A stretch of 64,000 bases of DNA from CAVVNP01 sp963800235 (lineage in GTDB: Bacteria; Actinomycetota; Acidimicrobiia; Acidimicrobiales; Iamiaceae), in contig CAWDAD010000003.1 in NCBI GenBank assembly GCA_963800235.1, positions 310,001 to 374,000 on the forward strand, read 5' to 3'. Shown in pieces: positions 49,062 through 57,538 of this stretch. A model generated the notes under the pieces. The model was not told the DNA's origin. It did no database searches and saw nothing but the letters and a program-made list of their open reading frames with translations. Both the position numbers and the translations under genes were made by a program. Every line of letters begins with the position of its first letter. Position 1 is the first letter of the stretch.

Positions 49062-49642
49062 GTGTTCATGGCGAGCACCTGCGGCGCTCGCGCCCGGCTC
49101 GTCGCTGGCGCTTCCCTCGCCGACGGCTCCACGACCGTCGGCGACGCTGCGCAGGCGCCAGCCGGAGCAGCACGACCGATGCCACCCGTCATGGCGAAGC
49201 CAGCGCCGTGTTCACGGCGAGCACCTGCGGCGCTCGCGCCCGGCTCGTCGCTGGCGCTTCCCTCGCCGACGGCTCCACGACCGTCGGCGACGCTGCGCAG
49301 GCGCCAGCCGGAGCAGCACGACCATGCCACCCGTCATGGCGAAGCCAGCGCCGTGTTCACGGCGAGCACCTGCGGCGCTCGCGCCCGGCTCGTCGCTGGC
49401 GCTTCCCTCGCCGACGGCTCCACGACCGTCGGCGACGCTGCGCAGGCGCCAGCCGGAGCAGCACGACCGATGCCACCCGTCATGGCGAAGCCAGCGCCGT
49501 GTTCACGGCGAGCACCTGCGGCGCTCGCGCCCGGCTCGTCGCTGGCGCTTCCCTCGCCGGCGGCTCCGAGCCCGCAGTCAGGCTGCGCAGGCGCCAGCCG
49601 GAGCAGCACGACCATGCCACCCGTCATGGCGAAGCCAGCGCC
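49062..49642. repeat. Four tandem copies of a ~145-bp structured repeat
   Basis: Copies start at 49062, 49208, 49353 and 49499 (periods 146, 145 and 146; last copy about 144 bp). Copies 1-3 are nearly identical; copy 2 lacks one base in the ACGACC(G)ATG segment, and copy 4 differs in its middle. Each unit has a short inverted repeat (GCGAGC/GCTCGC, 49071-49091 in copy 1) and a longer one in which GCTGGCGC/GCGCCAGC (49104-49111 and 49155-49162) enclose GCCGACGG/CCGTCGGC (49119-49126 and 49135-49142). The period is not a multiple of three, so a coding role is unlikely even though frames are open. The array fills most of the 630-bp gap between fdhA and the esterase gene, and copy 4 runs 19 bp into the end of the latter. 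No known repeat family is recognised. Confidence 0.97.
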
Positions 49643-50388
49643 GCCCGTTGGGCGGCGCCCGACTTGTACGGCGCCCAGGCGCCGGCCGGCTGGGCCAGGC
49701 GGTCGGCGAGGATGCGCAGGGTCGCCGGGTTGTGACCGAGCCCGCAGTGCGAGCCGCGGACCGCGATCGACTCGGAGCGGGGGCCGTCGGGCTCCATGGT
49801 CGCCCGCCACGGGACGATGCCGTCGCCCCTGGTGTAGATCGCGGTGGTCGGCACCGGCATCGGCTCGCCGAACTGGTCGGCGCGGGTGTCGGTCACGATG
49901 CGGTTGCTGTGGAAGGTGGACAGCACGTCGTAGAGCGGGCTGGCGTTGCTGACCTCGGGATCGGCCAGCCGGAAGGGGCTGCCCAGGGTGATCACCTGGC
50001 GGACGGGGTCCGGGGCGACGCGGGCCAGCTCCCGGGCGTAGATGCCGCCGAGGCTCCAGCCCACCAGGCTGACCGGGCGGCGACCGCCGTCGGTGACCGC
50101 CTCGAAGCGGGCCAGCAGCCCGTCGATCACCCGGTCGGTCGGCCCGAGGTTCAGGCCCAGCCGCCAGCGGTGGGTGCGGTAGCCGAGCTGACGGAGGAAC
50201 CAGCGCAGCGGCCGGGTCGAGGTGTCGTCGGCGGTGAACCCGGGCAGCACCAGCACGTCGTGGCCGTCGCCACGCGCCGAGCGGGCGACGAGGGGACCGG
50301 CGGCGGCCACGAACGCGCCGAGCTCGGCCCCCGAGCGCACCCCTTCGGTGGCGAAGAGCAGCGGACCGGGCCGGCGATCGGAGGGCAT
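49624..50388 (-). CDS. Alpha/beta hydrolase (lipase/acyltransferase-like)
   Basis: A 254-residue hydrolase: VLVLPGFTADDTSTRPLRWFL, the nucleophile elbow VGWSLGGIYAREL, TLGSPFR, the acid in YTRGDGIVPW and the His in RGSHCGLGHNP. The layout matches triacylglycerol lipases that lack a signal peptide. It lies 59 bp downstream of the WS/DGAT gene on the same strand, so the pair may make and break storage lipids. The stop and last residues (AALASP) are encoded inside the final copy of the 145-bp repeat, so the C-terminus may have been altered by the array. Confidence 0.85.
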   Translation of the reverse strand: MPSDRRPGPLLFATEGVRSGAELGAFVAAAGPLVARSARGDGHDVLVLPGFTADDTSTRPLRWFLRQLGYRTHRWRLGLNLGPTDRVIDGLLARFEAVTDGGRRPVSLVGWSLGGIYARELARVAPDPVRQVITLGSPFRLADPEVSNASPLYDVLSTFHSNRIVTDTRADQFGEPMPVPTTAIYTRGDGIVPWRATMEPDGPRSESIAVRGSHCGLGHNPATLRILADRLAQPAGAWAPYKSGAAQRAALASP

Positions 50389-50447
50389 CGAGCCAGTGTC
50401 GCCGGCCGCCGCCGGGCCGCCAACCACCGCCGCCCCGCGTCGGGCGG

Positions 50448-51947
50448 TCAGGCGGTCGAGCGCTCGGCCGGTGCCGTGTCGTCGGCGTCGGACCCGTCGT
50501 CGGGCTCGTCGTCGGCGTCGGCCCGGTCGACCGATCCGGGCGCGGCCCGGGCGGCGGCGACCAGCTCGGCGGCGGCCGCCTCGATGGCGGCGCCGATCTC
50601 CCACGGGTCGGGCACCGCGTCGGCGTCGGCCAACAGCCCGAAGGTCATGTCGCCCTGGTAGCTGGCCACGGTCACGTTGAGGGCGCTGCCCTCCGACACC
50701 GGCCCCAGCGGGTACATCTCCACCATCTCGGCCCCGAAGGAGTAGAGCGGGAACGGCGGGCCGGGCACGTTGGAGATGGTGAGGTTGAACGGCGGTCGGG
50801 TCAGGTTGGCGATCCGGGTCCGCGAGTAGAGGCGGGCGGCCCGGGCGGCCAGCGCCGGAGCGGCGAACTCGGCCCAGTCCTGCAGGGTGGTGGCGCCGAT
50901 GGCCTGGGCCGCCTCCTTGGCGCCGGCGGTGCTGGCGCTGATGGCGTGCAGCCGCTCGACCGGGTCGGCCACGTCGGTGGCCAGCGAGACCAGCTGGCTC
51001 GACACCTGGTTGCCGGCGGCGCCGGCCTGCTCCTCGGTGCGGACCGAGATCGGCATCATGGCGATCATCGAGCGGTCGGGCACCTCGTCCCGGGCTTCGA
51101 GCCAGCGCAGCAGGCCCCCGGCGGTGACGGCCAGCACCACGTCGTTGAGGGTGCCGCCGAGGGCGCGCTTGACCGACTTCAGCTCGTCGAGCGGGACCCG
51201 TCCCCAGGCGAAGGTCCGGTCCGGGCCGAGCGCGACGTTGAGCGGGGTGCGAGGCGCCTGGAACGGGAACGGCGGCGGGGGCAGGTCGGGGGTCGACCGG
51301 CGGCGCTGCTGCAGCACCCGCAGGCCGGCCCGGGCGGTCTTGGGCAGCGCCCGGACGACCCGGAGGGGCTGGCGGGCCAGCGAGGTGACGGCGTAGCCGA
51401 GCATCGACACGGGGTCGGGCACCGCCTCGGGCTCCCACGGCTCGTCCGGCGGCGGCACCGGCGGCGGGTCGCGCTCGAGGTCGAGCAGGGCCACGGTCAG
51501 CTCCATGCCCGACACGCCGTCGACGGCCGCGTGGTGGGTCTTGGTGATGACCGCCAGGTTCCCGTCGGCCAGGCCCTCGACCACGGACATCTCCCACAGC
51601 GGCTTGTGGCGGTCGAGCGGCACCGAGTTGACCCGCCCGGCCAGCTCGGCCAGCTGCTGGCGGTCGCCGGGGGCGGGCAGCACCTCGTGGAACATGTGGT
51701 CGCGGATGTCGAAGTCGGGGTCCTCGATCCAGACCGGGTGGTGCAGCTCGAAGGGCACGGTCACCAGCCGGCGGCGGAACATGGGCGCCAGGTGGAGCCG
51801 GGCCTCGGTGAGCTCCACGATGCGGTCGAAGCTCAGCCGCTCCGGGGCGGTGCGGGGGTCGAACACCGCCAGGCTCGACACGTGCAGGTGCATGGCCGGC
51901 GTCTCGAGGTAGAGGAACGAGGCGTCGAGCCCGGACAGTCGCTTCAC
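50448..51947 (-). CDS. WS/DGAT wax ester and triacylglycerol synthase
   Basis: A 499-residue acyltransferase that esterifies fatty alcohols or diacylglycerol with acyl-CoA for storage lipid. The active-site motif is THHAAVDGVSG near residue 135, with the family N-terminus RLSGLDASFLYLETPAMHLHV and the C-terminal NLTISNVPGPPFPLYSFGAEM block. The GTG at 51947 follows AAGGGGATCCTC. Many Actinobacteria carry several paralogues. The hydrolase downstream may act on the same lipids. Confidence 0.92.
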   Translation of the reverse strand: MKRLSGLDASFLYLETPAMHLHVSSLAVFDPRTAPERLSFDRIVELTEARLHLAPMFRRRLVTVPFELHHPVWIEDPDFDIRDHMFHEVLPAPGDRQQLAELAGRVNSVPLDRHKPLWEMSVVEGLADGNLAVITKTHHAAVDGVSGMELTVALLDLERDPPPVPPPDEPWEPEAVPDPVSMLGYAVTSLARQPLRVVRALPKTARAGLRVLQQRRRSTPDLPPPPFPFQAPRTPLNVALGPDRTFAWGRVPLDELKSVKRALGGTLNDVVLAVTAGGLLRWLEARDEVPDRSMIAMMPISVRTEEQAGAAGNQVSSQLVSLATDVADPVERLHAISASTAGAKEAAQAIGATTLQDWAEFAAPALAARAARLYSRTRIANLTRPPFNLTISNVPGPPFPLYSFGAEMVEMYPLGPVSEGSALNVTVASYQGDMTFGLLADADAVPDPWEIGAAIEAAAAELVAAARAAPGSVDRADADDEPDDGSDADDTAPAERSTA

Positions 51948-52088
51948 GAGGATCCCCTTGTCGTGGTCGAGCCGCCGCCCCACCCCCGCCGGCAACCGGT
52001 CGTCGGCCGACGGTAGCGGAGCGCGCCGCAGCCCGCCGGGGGCCTGCGGGCTGCCATGATCGGACGGGACGGGCGATCGGAGACGGCC

Positions 52089-53114
52089 ATGGCACGGTTC
52101 GGGAGGAAGCGGCGCGCTGGCGACGGAGCTGCGCCACCGACGGCCCGGGTCGACGCCGACCTGCCGAGGACCGGCGACGCGCTGCCGGCCTCGCTGACCG
52201 CCCGCAGCGACTTCGTGAAGCGGGTGAGCTGCGCCCAGTGCGGCGGACCGAAGACCCTGCCGTCACCGACGGCCTACCTCTACTGCGACTTCTGCGGGCA
52301 GCTCGTCGACTACGACTTCCGCCGGGCCAACCGCGGGACCAACGCCGGGCTGACCAACACCGTGTTCCACCGGCTGGTGGCGGAAGCCGCCCCGGCGCTC
52401 GTCCGGGCCCGGACGAGCGGCGACCGCGACGCCTACCTCGGTCTGCAGCGGCAGGTCTTCTCGCGCTGGCTCGAGCACTGCCCCGACGCCGCCTCGCCCC
52501 GGGCCCGGACCGACGAGCGGTTCCGATCGGCCTTCGTCGAGTACTGCGCCGCGTCGACCACGGCGAAGGACCTCGACCCCGCCCAGGCCGACCAGAACGC
52601 CCGGTCCGAGGCCCTGGCCGCCTCGCTGCAGCGGATCCCGACGCCCGGCGGGGCCTGGCGGGTCGCCGGCCCGTTCCGGGAGTACGCCGCGCTGTTCAAG
52701 CGGCAGATGGAGGAGGTGTACGCCATGCTCGACCGCACCGGCGTCACCGCCCTCGACCCCGACCACCCGCCGGGAGGGGTGGCCGTGCGGATGGAGCTGT
52801 CGACCTTCTGCCAGGCCTGGCTGGCCCACCTCTCCGACGCCGACGGCGACCGGCTGCTCCGCGAGTACGGCCTCGACGCCGACTACGTCGAGGTCACCGA
52901 CCAGCCGACCGAGGGCCGCACCTGCGGCGGGTGCGGCGCCGACCTGCGCACCGTCCCGGGCGCCCGGGTGGTGGTGTGCGACGCCTGCGGCCGTCGGATC
53001 GAGGTGGGGGCCGGGCGGGCGCCGTGCCGGGCGTGCGGCGTCGAGCTGAGCTACCCGGAGGGCGCCGACCGCGTCACCTGCCCGGCGTGCGGTTCGGCCA
53101 CCCAGCGGGTCTGA
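52089..53114 (+). CDS. Zinc-ribbon protein of unknown function
   Basis: About 341 residues with zinc-binding Cys pairs at both ends: CAQCGG-YCDFCGQ near residues 47-68, and a C-terminal tandem of CGGCGADLR, CDACGRR, CRACGVEL and CPACGSA. The middle (about 80-250) is helical and charged, with no recognisable catalytic motif. The N-terminus is basic (ARFGRKRRAG). It could bind nucleic acid or act as a scaffold; I do not recognise the family. The ATG at 52089 follows CGGAGACGGCC; an ATG at 52056 is possible. Confidence 0.7.
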   Translation: MARFGRKRRAGDGAAPPTARVDADLPRTGDALPASLTARSDFVKRVSCAQCGGPKTLPSPTAYLYCDFCGQLVDYDFRRANRGTNAGLTNTVFHRLVAEAAPALVRARTSGDRDAYLGLQRQVFSRWLEHCPDAASPRARTDERFRSAFVEYCAASTTAKDLDPAQADQNARSEALAASLQRIPTPGGAWRVAGPFREYAALFKRQMEEVYAMLDRTGVTALDPDHPPGGVAVRMELSTFCQAWLAHLSDADGDRLLREYGLDADYVEVTDQPTEGRTCGGCGADLRTVPGARVVVCDACGRRIEVGAGRAPCRACGVELSYPEGADRVTCPACGSATQRV

Positions 53115-53128
53115 GCGGCCGAGCCGAT

Positions 53129-53152
53129 CGGCCGGGCCGACCGGCCCGGCCG
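53129..53152. terminator. Hairpin between convergent genes
   Basis: CGGCCGGGCC (53129-53138) and GGCCCGGCCG (53143-53152) pair perfectly around the tetraloop GACC, between the zinc-ribbon gene and the acyl-CoA synthetase. Confidence 0.65.
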
Positions 53153-53165
53153 CCCGCCAGCCCGG

Positions 53166-54824
53166 TCAGGTGGCGGGGGCGGGCGCCGAGGTCGGCTCGC
53201 CGGTGCGCTCGGCGTAGAGGCGCTTGGCCGAGGGGTAGTCGGCCTTGCCGTTGGGGGCGCGGGGGACCGCGTCGACCAGCTCGAGCCGGCGAGGCACCTT
53301 GTAGGACGACAGCCGCTCGCGCACCTCGGCGAGCACCTCGTCGGCGGACGCCGTCGAGTCGGGCGAGGACGACGCCACCGCCACGACCCGCTGGCCGAAC
53401 CGCTCGTCGGCCACGCCGAACACCAGGCAGTCGTCGATGCCGGGGTGACGCTTGACCGCCTCCTCGACCTCCTCGGGGTACACCTTCTCGCCGCCGGTGT
53501 TGATGCACTGCGAGCCCCGCCCGAGCAGGCGGATGGTGCCGTCGGCGTCGACGGTGGCCCAGTCGCCCGGGATCGAGTAGCGCACCCCGCCGATGACCCG
53601 GAAGGTCCGGGCCGTCTTCTCCTCGTCCTTGTAGTAGCCGTCGGGCACCGCGCCCGGCACGGCCACGATGCCGCTCTCCCCCGATCCGGGCTCGACCTCG
53701 CGGTCGTCGGTGGTGAACACCTTCACCCCCGCGCCGGGGCGGAACCGACCGGTGTCGGCGAGGTTCCCCCGGGTCGAGACGGAGGTGCCCATGGCGCCCT
53801 CGGTGGCCGCGATCATGTCGAGGATCAGGGCGTTGGTGGCGTACTCGAGGAGGCCGGCCTTGGTCTCGGTCGAGAACATGGCGCCCGACGAGCAGATGAG
53901 CATCAGCTTCGAGAGGTCGCGGGGCGGCCCCTCCTGCAGCTCGCGCAGCAGCGGCCGGCCGAAGGCGTCGCCGACGATGGTGAGGGCGTTGACCGGCTCG
54001 CGCTCGATGGTCGACCACGCCTCGTCCGGGTCGAGGTGGCGGTGCTCCAGCAGGACCACCGCACCGCCGAAGGTGAGCACCGGCAGCGCCCCGATGGCCA
54101 GGCCGGTGGCGTGCATGAGCGGGCACGCCGGCATGGATGCCAGCAGCCGGTCCTCGGCCGCCAGCTGGGCCGCCAGCGGGGCGATGGCCGCCGGGTCGGT
54201 GACCGGCGCCATGCCCACCAGCCCGGGCGTGGTGGCCATGATCGCCCCCAGCCCGCCGCCGACCCGGCCCATGACCCCCTTGGGCAGGCCGGTGGTGCCG
54301 CCGGTGTAGGTCATGGTGCGGTCGTCGGGGCTGCGGGTGATCCGCTCGGCCGGATCGTGGCCGGCCAGGACCTGCTCGTAGCCCTCGGCGGCGTCGACCA
54401 CCGTGGCGTGGTGGTCGACGCCGTCGCGGTCGTCGACCTCGACCAGCAGCTTCAGCTTGGTGGCCCGCTCGCAGATGCGGGCCACCCGGTCGCCGAGGCT
54501 GGCGTGGTACACGAGCACCTCGGCGTCGGAGTCGTCGAGCAGGTACAGCAGCTCGTCGTCGAGGTACCGGTAGTTGACGTTGACCGGCGTGGCCCGGATC
54601 TTGAGGGCGGCGTGGTACGTCTCGAGGTACTCGGGCGAGTTGAACAGGTACTCCGCCACCGTCGAACCCCGACCGAGTCCGGCGTCGAGGAACGCACGGG
54701 CCAGCCGCGCCGCCCGGTCGTCGAAGTCGTGCCAGCTCCGTCGCACCTCGCCCTGCACCAGCGCCGTGGCGTCGCCGACCGCGTCGGCCACCGACTCGAA
54801 CACGGTCGCCAGGTGCTGCTCCAT
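53166..54824 (-). CDS. Acyl-CoA synthetase (AMP-forming)
   Basis: A 552-residue adenylate-forming ligase: P-loop-like MTYTGGTTGLPKGVM, ICSSGAMFSTETK, AATEGAMG, the hinge GDWATVDADGTIRLLGRGSQCINTGGEKVYP (its key residues) and the C-terminal catalytic Lys in PNGKADYP. It activates a fatty or other organic acid with CoA. It is third in a minus-strand run after a cupin and a LarA-like gene, 82 bp from the latter. TATGGT lies seven bases before ATG 54824, which decides the start over ATG 54836. Confidence 0.9.
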   Translation of the reverse strand: MEQHLATVFESVADAVGDATALVQGEVRRSWHDFDDRAARLARAFLDAGLGRGSTVAEYLFNSPEYLETYHAALKIRATPVNVNYRYLDDELLYLLDDSDAEVLVYHASLGDRVARICERATKLKLLVEVDDRDGVDHHATVVDAAEGYEQVLAGHDPAERITRSPDDRTMTYTGGTTGLPKGVMGRVGGGLGAIMATTPGLVGMAPVTDPAAIAPLAAQLAAEDRLLASMPACPLMHATGLAIGALPVLTFGGAVVLLEHRHLDPDEAWSTIEREPVNALTIVGDAFGRPLLRELQEGPPRDLSKLMLICSSGAMFSTETKAGLLEYATNALILDMIAATEGAMGTSVSTRGNLADTGRFRPGAGVKVFTTDDREVEPGSGESGIVAVPGAVPDGYYKDEEKTARTFRVIGGVRYSIPGDWATVDADGTIRLLGRGSQCINTGGEKVYPEEVEEAVKRHPGIDDCLVFGVADERFGQRVVAVASSSPDSTASADEVLAEVRERLSSYKVPRRLELVDAVPRAPNGKADYPSAKRLYAERTGEPTSAPAPAT

Positions 54825-54837
54825 CGCTCGGACCATA
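54825..54837 (-). promoter_or_regulatory. Leaderless -10 before the acyl-CoA synthetase
   Basis: TATGGT on the minus strand (54837-54832) ends seven bases before ATG 54824 and overlaps the alternative ATG at 54836. Confidence 0.5.
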
Positions 54838-54906
54838 GGGGTCGCCCCATCGACGTGCTCGGGGCCGGTCGCCGTGCCCGGGACCGCCGCCGTGAGGGGG
54901 GACGGG

Positions 54907-56178
54907 TCAGACGTCCGGCGGGTCGGGCAGCAGGTCGGGCAGGTTGCCGTGCCGGTCGAAGGGCATCGCCACCACGTCACCGATGACGGCGAGGTCGGGG
55001 TCGGCGGCCACCTCGGCGAGCAGCGGCTCGGTGCAGGCGACCACGCCGAGGTCGCGGGTGTCGCGCACCCAGCACAGCCGCAGGCCGGCCTGCTCGCGCA
55101 GGCCGGTGCTCGACCGGCACGCGGCCAGCAGCTCGGCGTCGGTCTCGTGGTGCATGGGCACCATGGCGGCGGCCAGGTCGCCGCTGGTCTCGGCGTTCAG
55201 CCAGGTCGCCGGTGCGTCCATGGCCCGGACGACCCGGCTCCGGCACAGCTCGGCCAGGCCGACGCCCAGGGCGTTGCCCCCGGTGCCCGGCGACAGGCCC
55301 CGGACCACGATGGTGCGCACCCGCGCCGGGGCGCCGGCCCGGATCTCGTGCACCGAGCCCTTCCGGCCGAGCACGTTGGGGTCGAAGCCGGTGCCGCTGA
55401 TGTCCTTGCCGATCCGGTCGACCAGCACCACGTCGAGGTCGGCGACCGGGAGCCGGGGCAGGTGGGCGCGGGCCTCGACCAGCAGGGCCGTCTCGCGGTC
55501 GAGCACGTCGTTGGCGGCGAGGGCCTCGACCCGGGCGGCGTGACCGCCGGCGTCCTCGACCACGGCCACGCCGGCCAGCACCTTCGCCCTCGCCAGCGCC
55601 ACGGGCGCGCCCGCCCGGACCACCGCCGGCCACGACCGATCGACCGCGGCCCGGTGCACCGTGGCCGCCCCCTCGGCGTTGCCGAGGCCGATCAGCAGCA
55701 TCTTGACCAGCCCGCTCTCGACCGGCCCGTCGAACATGGTGTGGGGCTTGATCCGGTTGACCAGCACCACGTGGTCGGCGGCCGCCGCCGCCCGATCGAG
55801 GTGGATGGGCAGCCCCGGCTCGGGGCGGGCCAGCTCCACCACGTCCATCTGCGACCGCACCGCGCAGCCCACCGCCTCCTCGGTGACGCCGAGGGCGTCC
55901 AGCACCGCGCGCTGGCCCTCGGCCGTGCCGCCCCCGTGGCTGCCCATGGCCGGGACCACGAACGGCTCGAGGCCGAGCGAGCGGAGGTGGCCGACGGTGG
56001 CGGCCACGATCCCGGCCAGGTCGGCGATGCCACGGCTGCCGACCGCCACCGCCACGGACCGACCGGGCGAGGTGCGGTTCCCCAGGTCGAGGCCGGCCAG
56101 CGCGGCGGTGGTCGCCGAACCCGGGTCGGCGAGCGCGGGAGGGGCCGGGCGCCGGACCCAGAAGATGCCGGGCAGCAC
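54907..56178 (-). CDS. LarA-like (DUF2088) protein
   Basis: A 423-residue protein with the DUF2088 core of lactate racemase-like enzymes: SVAVAVGSRGIADLAGIV, VVPAMGSHGGGTAEGQ, LVNRIKPHTMFDGPVESGLVKML (key residues) and LVDRIGKDISGTGFDPN. LarA uses a nickel-pincer nucleotide; the expected catalytic His residues may be those in the SHGGG and KPHT motifs, but no cofactor-synthesis genes are in view. The GTG start lies four bases after the cupin stop, so the two are co-transcribed. Substrate is unknown. Confidence 0.8.
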   Translation of the reverse strand: MLPGIFWVRRPAPPALADPGSATTAALAGLDLGNRTSPGRSVAVAVGSRGIADLAGIVAATVGHLRSLGLEPFVVPAMGSHGGGTAEGQRAVLDALGVTEEAVGCAVRSQMDVVELARPEPGLPIHLDRAAAAADHVVLVNRIKPHTMFDGPVESGLVKMLLIGLGNAEGAATVHRAAVDRSWPAVVRAGAPVALARAKVLAGVAVVEDAGGHAARVEALAANDVLDRETALLVEARAHLPRLPVADLDVVLVDRIGKDISGTGFDPNVLGRKGSVHEIRAGAPARVRTIVVRGLSPGTGGNALGVGLAELCRSRVVRAMDAPATWLNAETSGDLAAAMVPMHHETDAELLAACRSSTGLREQAGLRLCWVRDTRDLGVVACTEPLLAEVAADPDLAVIGDVVAMPFDRHGNLPDLLPDPPDV

Positions 56179-56182
56179 CGGG

Positions 56183-56665
56183 TCAGGGCTCGATGACGTA
56201 CACCGGCGGGTCGGCGAGCCCGTGCTGCTCCTCGCACATGGCGCGGTAGAAGGGCAGGATCAGGTGGGCGTCGATCACCATCTCGACGTTGCCGTCGGCA
56301 TCGAGGTTGAGGTTGGCGCCGTAGATGGTGAACCACACGTCGGTGTCGACGTCGTTGGTGTCCGGCACGGTCAGGGTGTGGACCGAGCCGGCCGGCTCGA
56401 ACAGGTACGACCCGGCGGTGCTCACCTGGTCGGGCGTCTCGGCGTAGTACCAGGAGCCGGCCTGGGTGAAGGCGTACACGTGGCCGGTGTGCTTGTGGGT
56501 CTGCACCACGGTGCCGGGAGCGAAGCGGTTTCGGAGCACCCAGATCCCGGTCGCCAGGTCGACCTGCAGGAGCTGCAGCCCGACCCCGTCGCCGAGGTCG
56601 ACGAAGGGCAGGTCGGCCTCGCCGCGGTGCACGGTGAGGGGGGCGGCTTCGAAGGTGGCGGTCAT
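56183..56665 (-). CDS. Cupin-domain protein (ChrR/dioxygenase-like)
   Basis: A 160-residue single-cupin protein. Metal ligands are expected in THKHTGHVYAFT (His triad) and the second motif VHTLTVPDTND. It resembles 2,4-dihydroxyacetophenone dioxygenase-like and ChrR-type cupins. The ATG follows GGAGG and heads the cupin-LarA-like pair. The divergent TetR gene 144 bp away is a plausible regulator. Confidence 0.8.
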   Translation of the reverse strand: MTATFEAAPLTVHRGEADLPFVDLGDGVGLQLLQVDLATGIWVLRNRFAPGTVVQTHKHTGHVYAFTQAGSWYYAETPDQVSTAGSYLFEPAGSVHTLTVPDTNDVDTDVWFTIYGANLNLDADGNVEMVIDAHLILPFYRAMCEEQHGLADPPVYVIEP

Positions 56666-56784
56666 GGGTCCTCCGGTGGTCGGGGCGGGTCGCCCGCCGG
56701 ACCCTCGGCCCGGTGGCGGACGACCGACATCCCACCACAGCGCCACGGCGGGCGCGCGCCGATCTCCCATCGGATCCGGCCGGT

Positions 56785-56798
56785 CCGTACGGTAACGT
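56785..56798 (+). promoter_or_regulatory. Possible TetR operator and -10
   Basis: The palindrome CCGTACGG (56785-56792) is followed by TAACGT (56793-56798), which ends 11 bases before the TetR ATG. It is the only clear palindrome in the divergent region. Confidence 0.35.
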
Positions 56799-56809
56799 CC
56801 GCGTCAGCC

Positions 56810-57424
56810 ATGAGCGCGACAGGCACCTCCACGCGCGGCGGCCGGACCAAGCAGGCCACGGGCGCCGCCAGCAGGGACGACCGGCGCGAGCAGCTGCTCG
56901 ACACCGCCGCCGAGCTGGTGCGCGACCACGGGCTCATGGGCTTCACCATGGAGGGCCTGGCCAGCGCCGCCGGGGTGTCCAAGGCGCTGCCGTACCGGCA
57001 CTTCGCCAACGCCGACGCCGCCCTGGTGGCGCTGTACCGCCGGGAGCTGGTCCGCCTGACGGCGGCCATCTTCGCCGCGGTCGACGGCATCGGCGAGGGC
57101 GACGCCATGATGGCGGCCGGGGTGCACGCCTACTTCGACCACGTCGTCGAGCGGGGTGAGCTCATGCAGGCCCTGGTCGGCGCCGGCTCACCCGTGCTCG
57201 ACCTGGCCGCCGACGGCCGGTCCGCACCCGGGTTCATCATCGAGCTGATCCGGCGCGGCTACGGCCTGCGGGGTCGCACGGCCGTGGTGCTGGCGTCGCT
57301 GGTCGGCGGGCTGGTGATCGCCGGCAGCGACAGCATGGCGAGGGGCGACGCCGCCCGCTCGACCGTCGAGCGCACCACGGTGGCGGCGGCCATCGGCGCG
57401 GTGCACGCGGTGACGGGCACCTGA
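56810..57424 (+). CDS. TetR-family regulator
   Basis: A 204-residue regulator. The helix-turn-helix is FTMEGLASAAGVSKALPYRHF, preceded by DRREQLLDTAAELVRDHGLMG; the rest is a typical helical ligand domain. It is divergent from the cupin/LarA-like/acyl-CoA synthetase genes and likely controls them, perhaps sensing an acyl-CoA or acid. That link is inferred from position. Confidence 0.88.
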   Translation: MSATGTSTRGGRTKQATGAASRDDRREQLLDTAAELVRDHGLMGFTMEGLASAAGVSKALPYRHFANADAALVALYRRELVRLTAAIFAAVDGIGEGDAMMAAGVHAYFDHVVERGELMQALVGAGSPVLDLAADGRSAPGFIIELIRRGYGLRGRTAVVLASLVGGLVIAGSDSMARGDAARSTVERTTVAAAIGAVHAVTGT

Positions 57425-57538
57425 GCCGGGGCCGCCCGGTCCCACCGGTCCCCCACCCCCCTCCGGCAAGCTGGAACGACCAGCGACGACGCCGCAGGTC
57501 CACGGCGACGCACGAGGCCGCACCGACGGAGGAGGAAC

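Noticed and set aside
49062..49642. CRISPR array
   Set aside because: There are no unique spacers between copies; the copies abut.
49062..50661. Open frames on both strands through the 145-bp repeats, as a repeat protein
   Set aside because: The period (145-146) shifts frame at each copy, so no frame repeats its peptide consistently.
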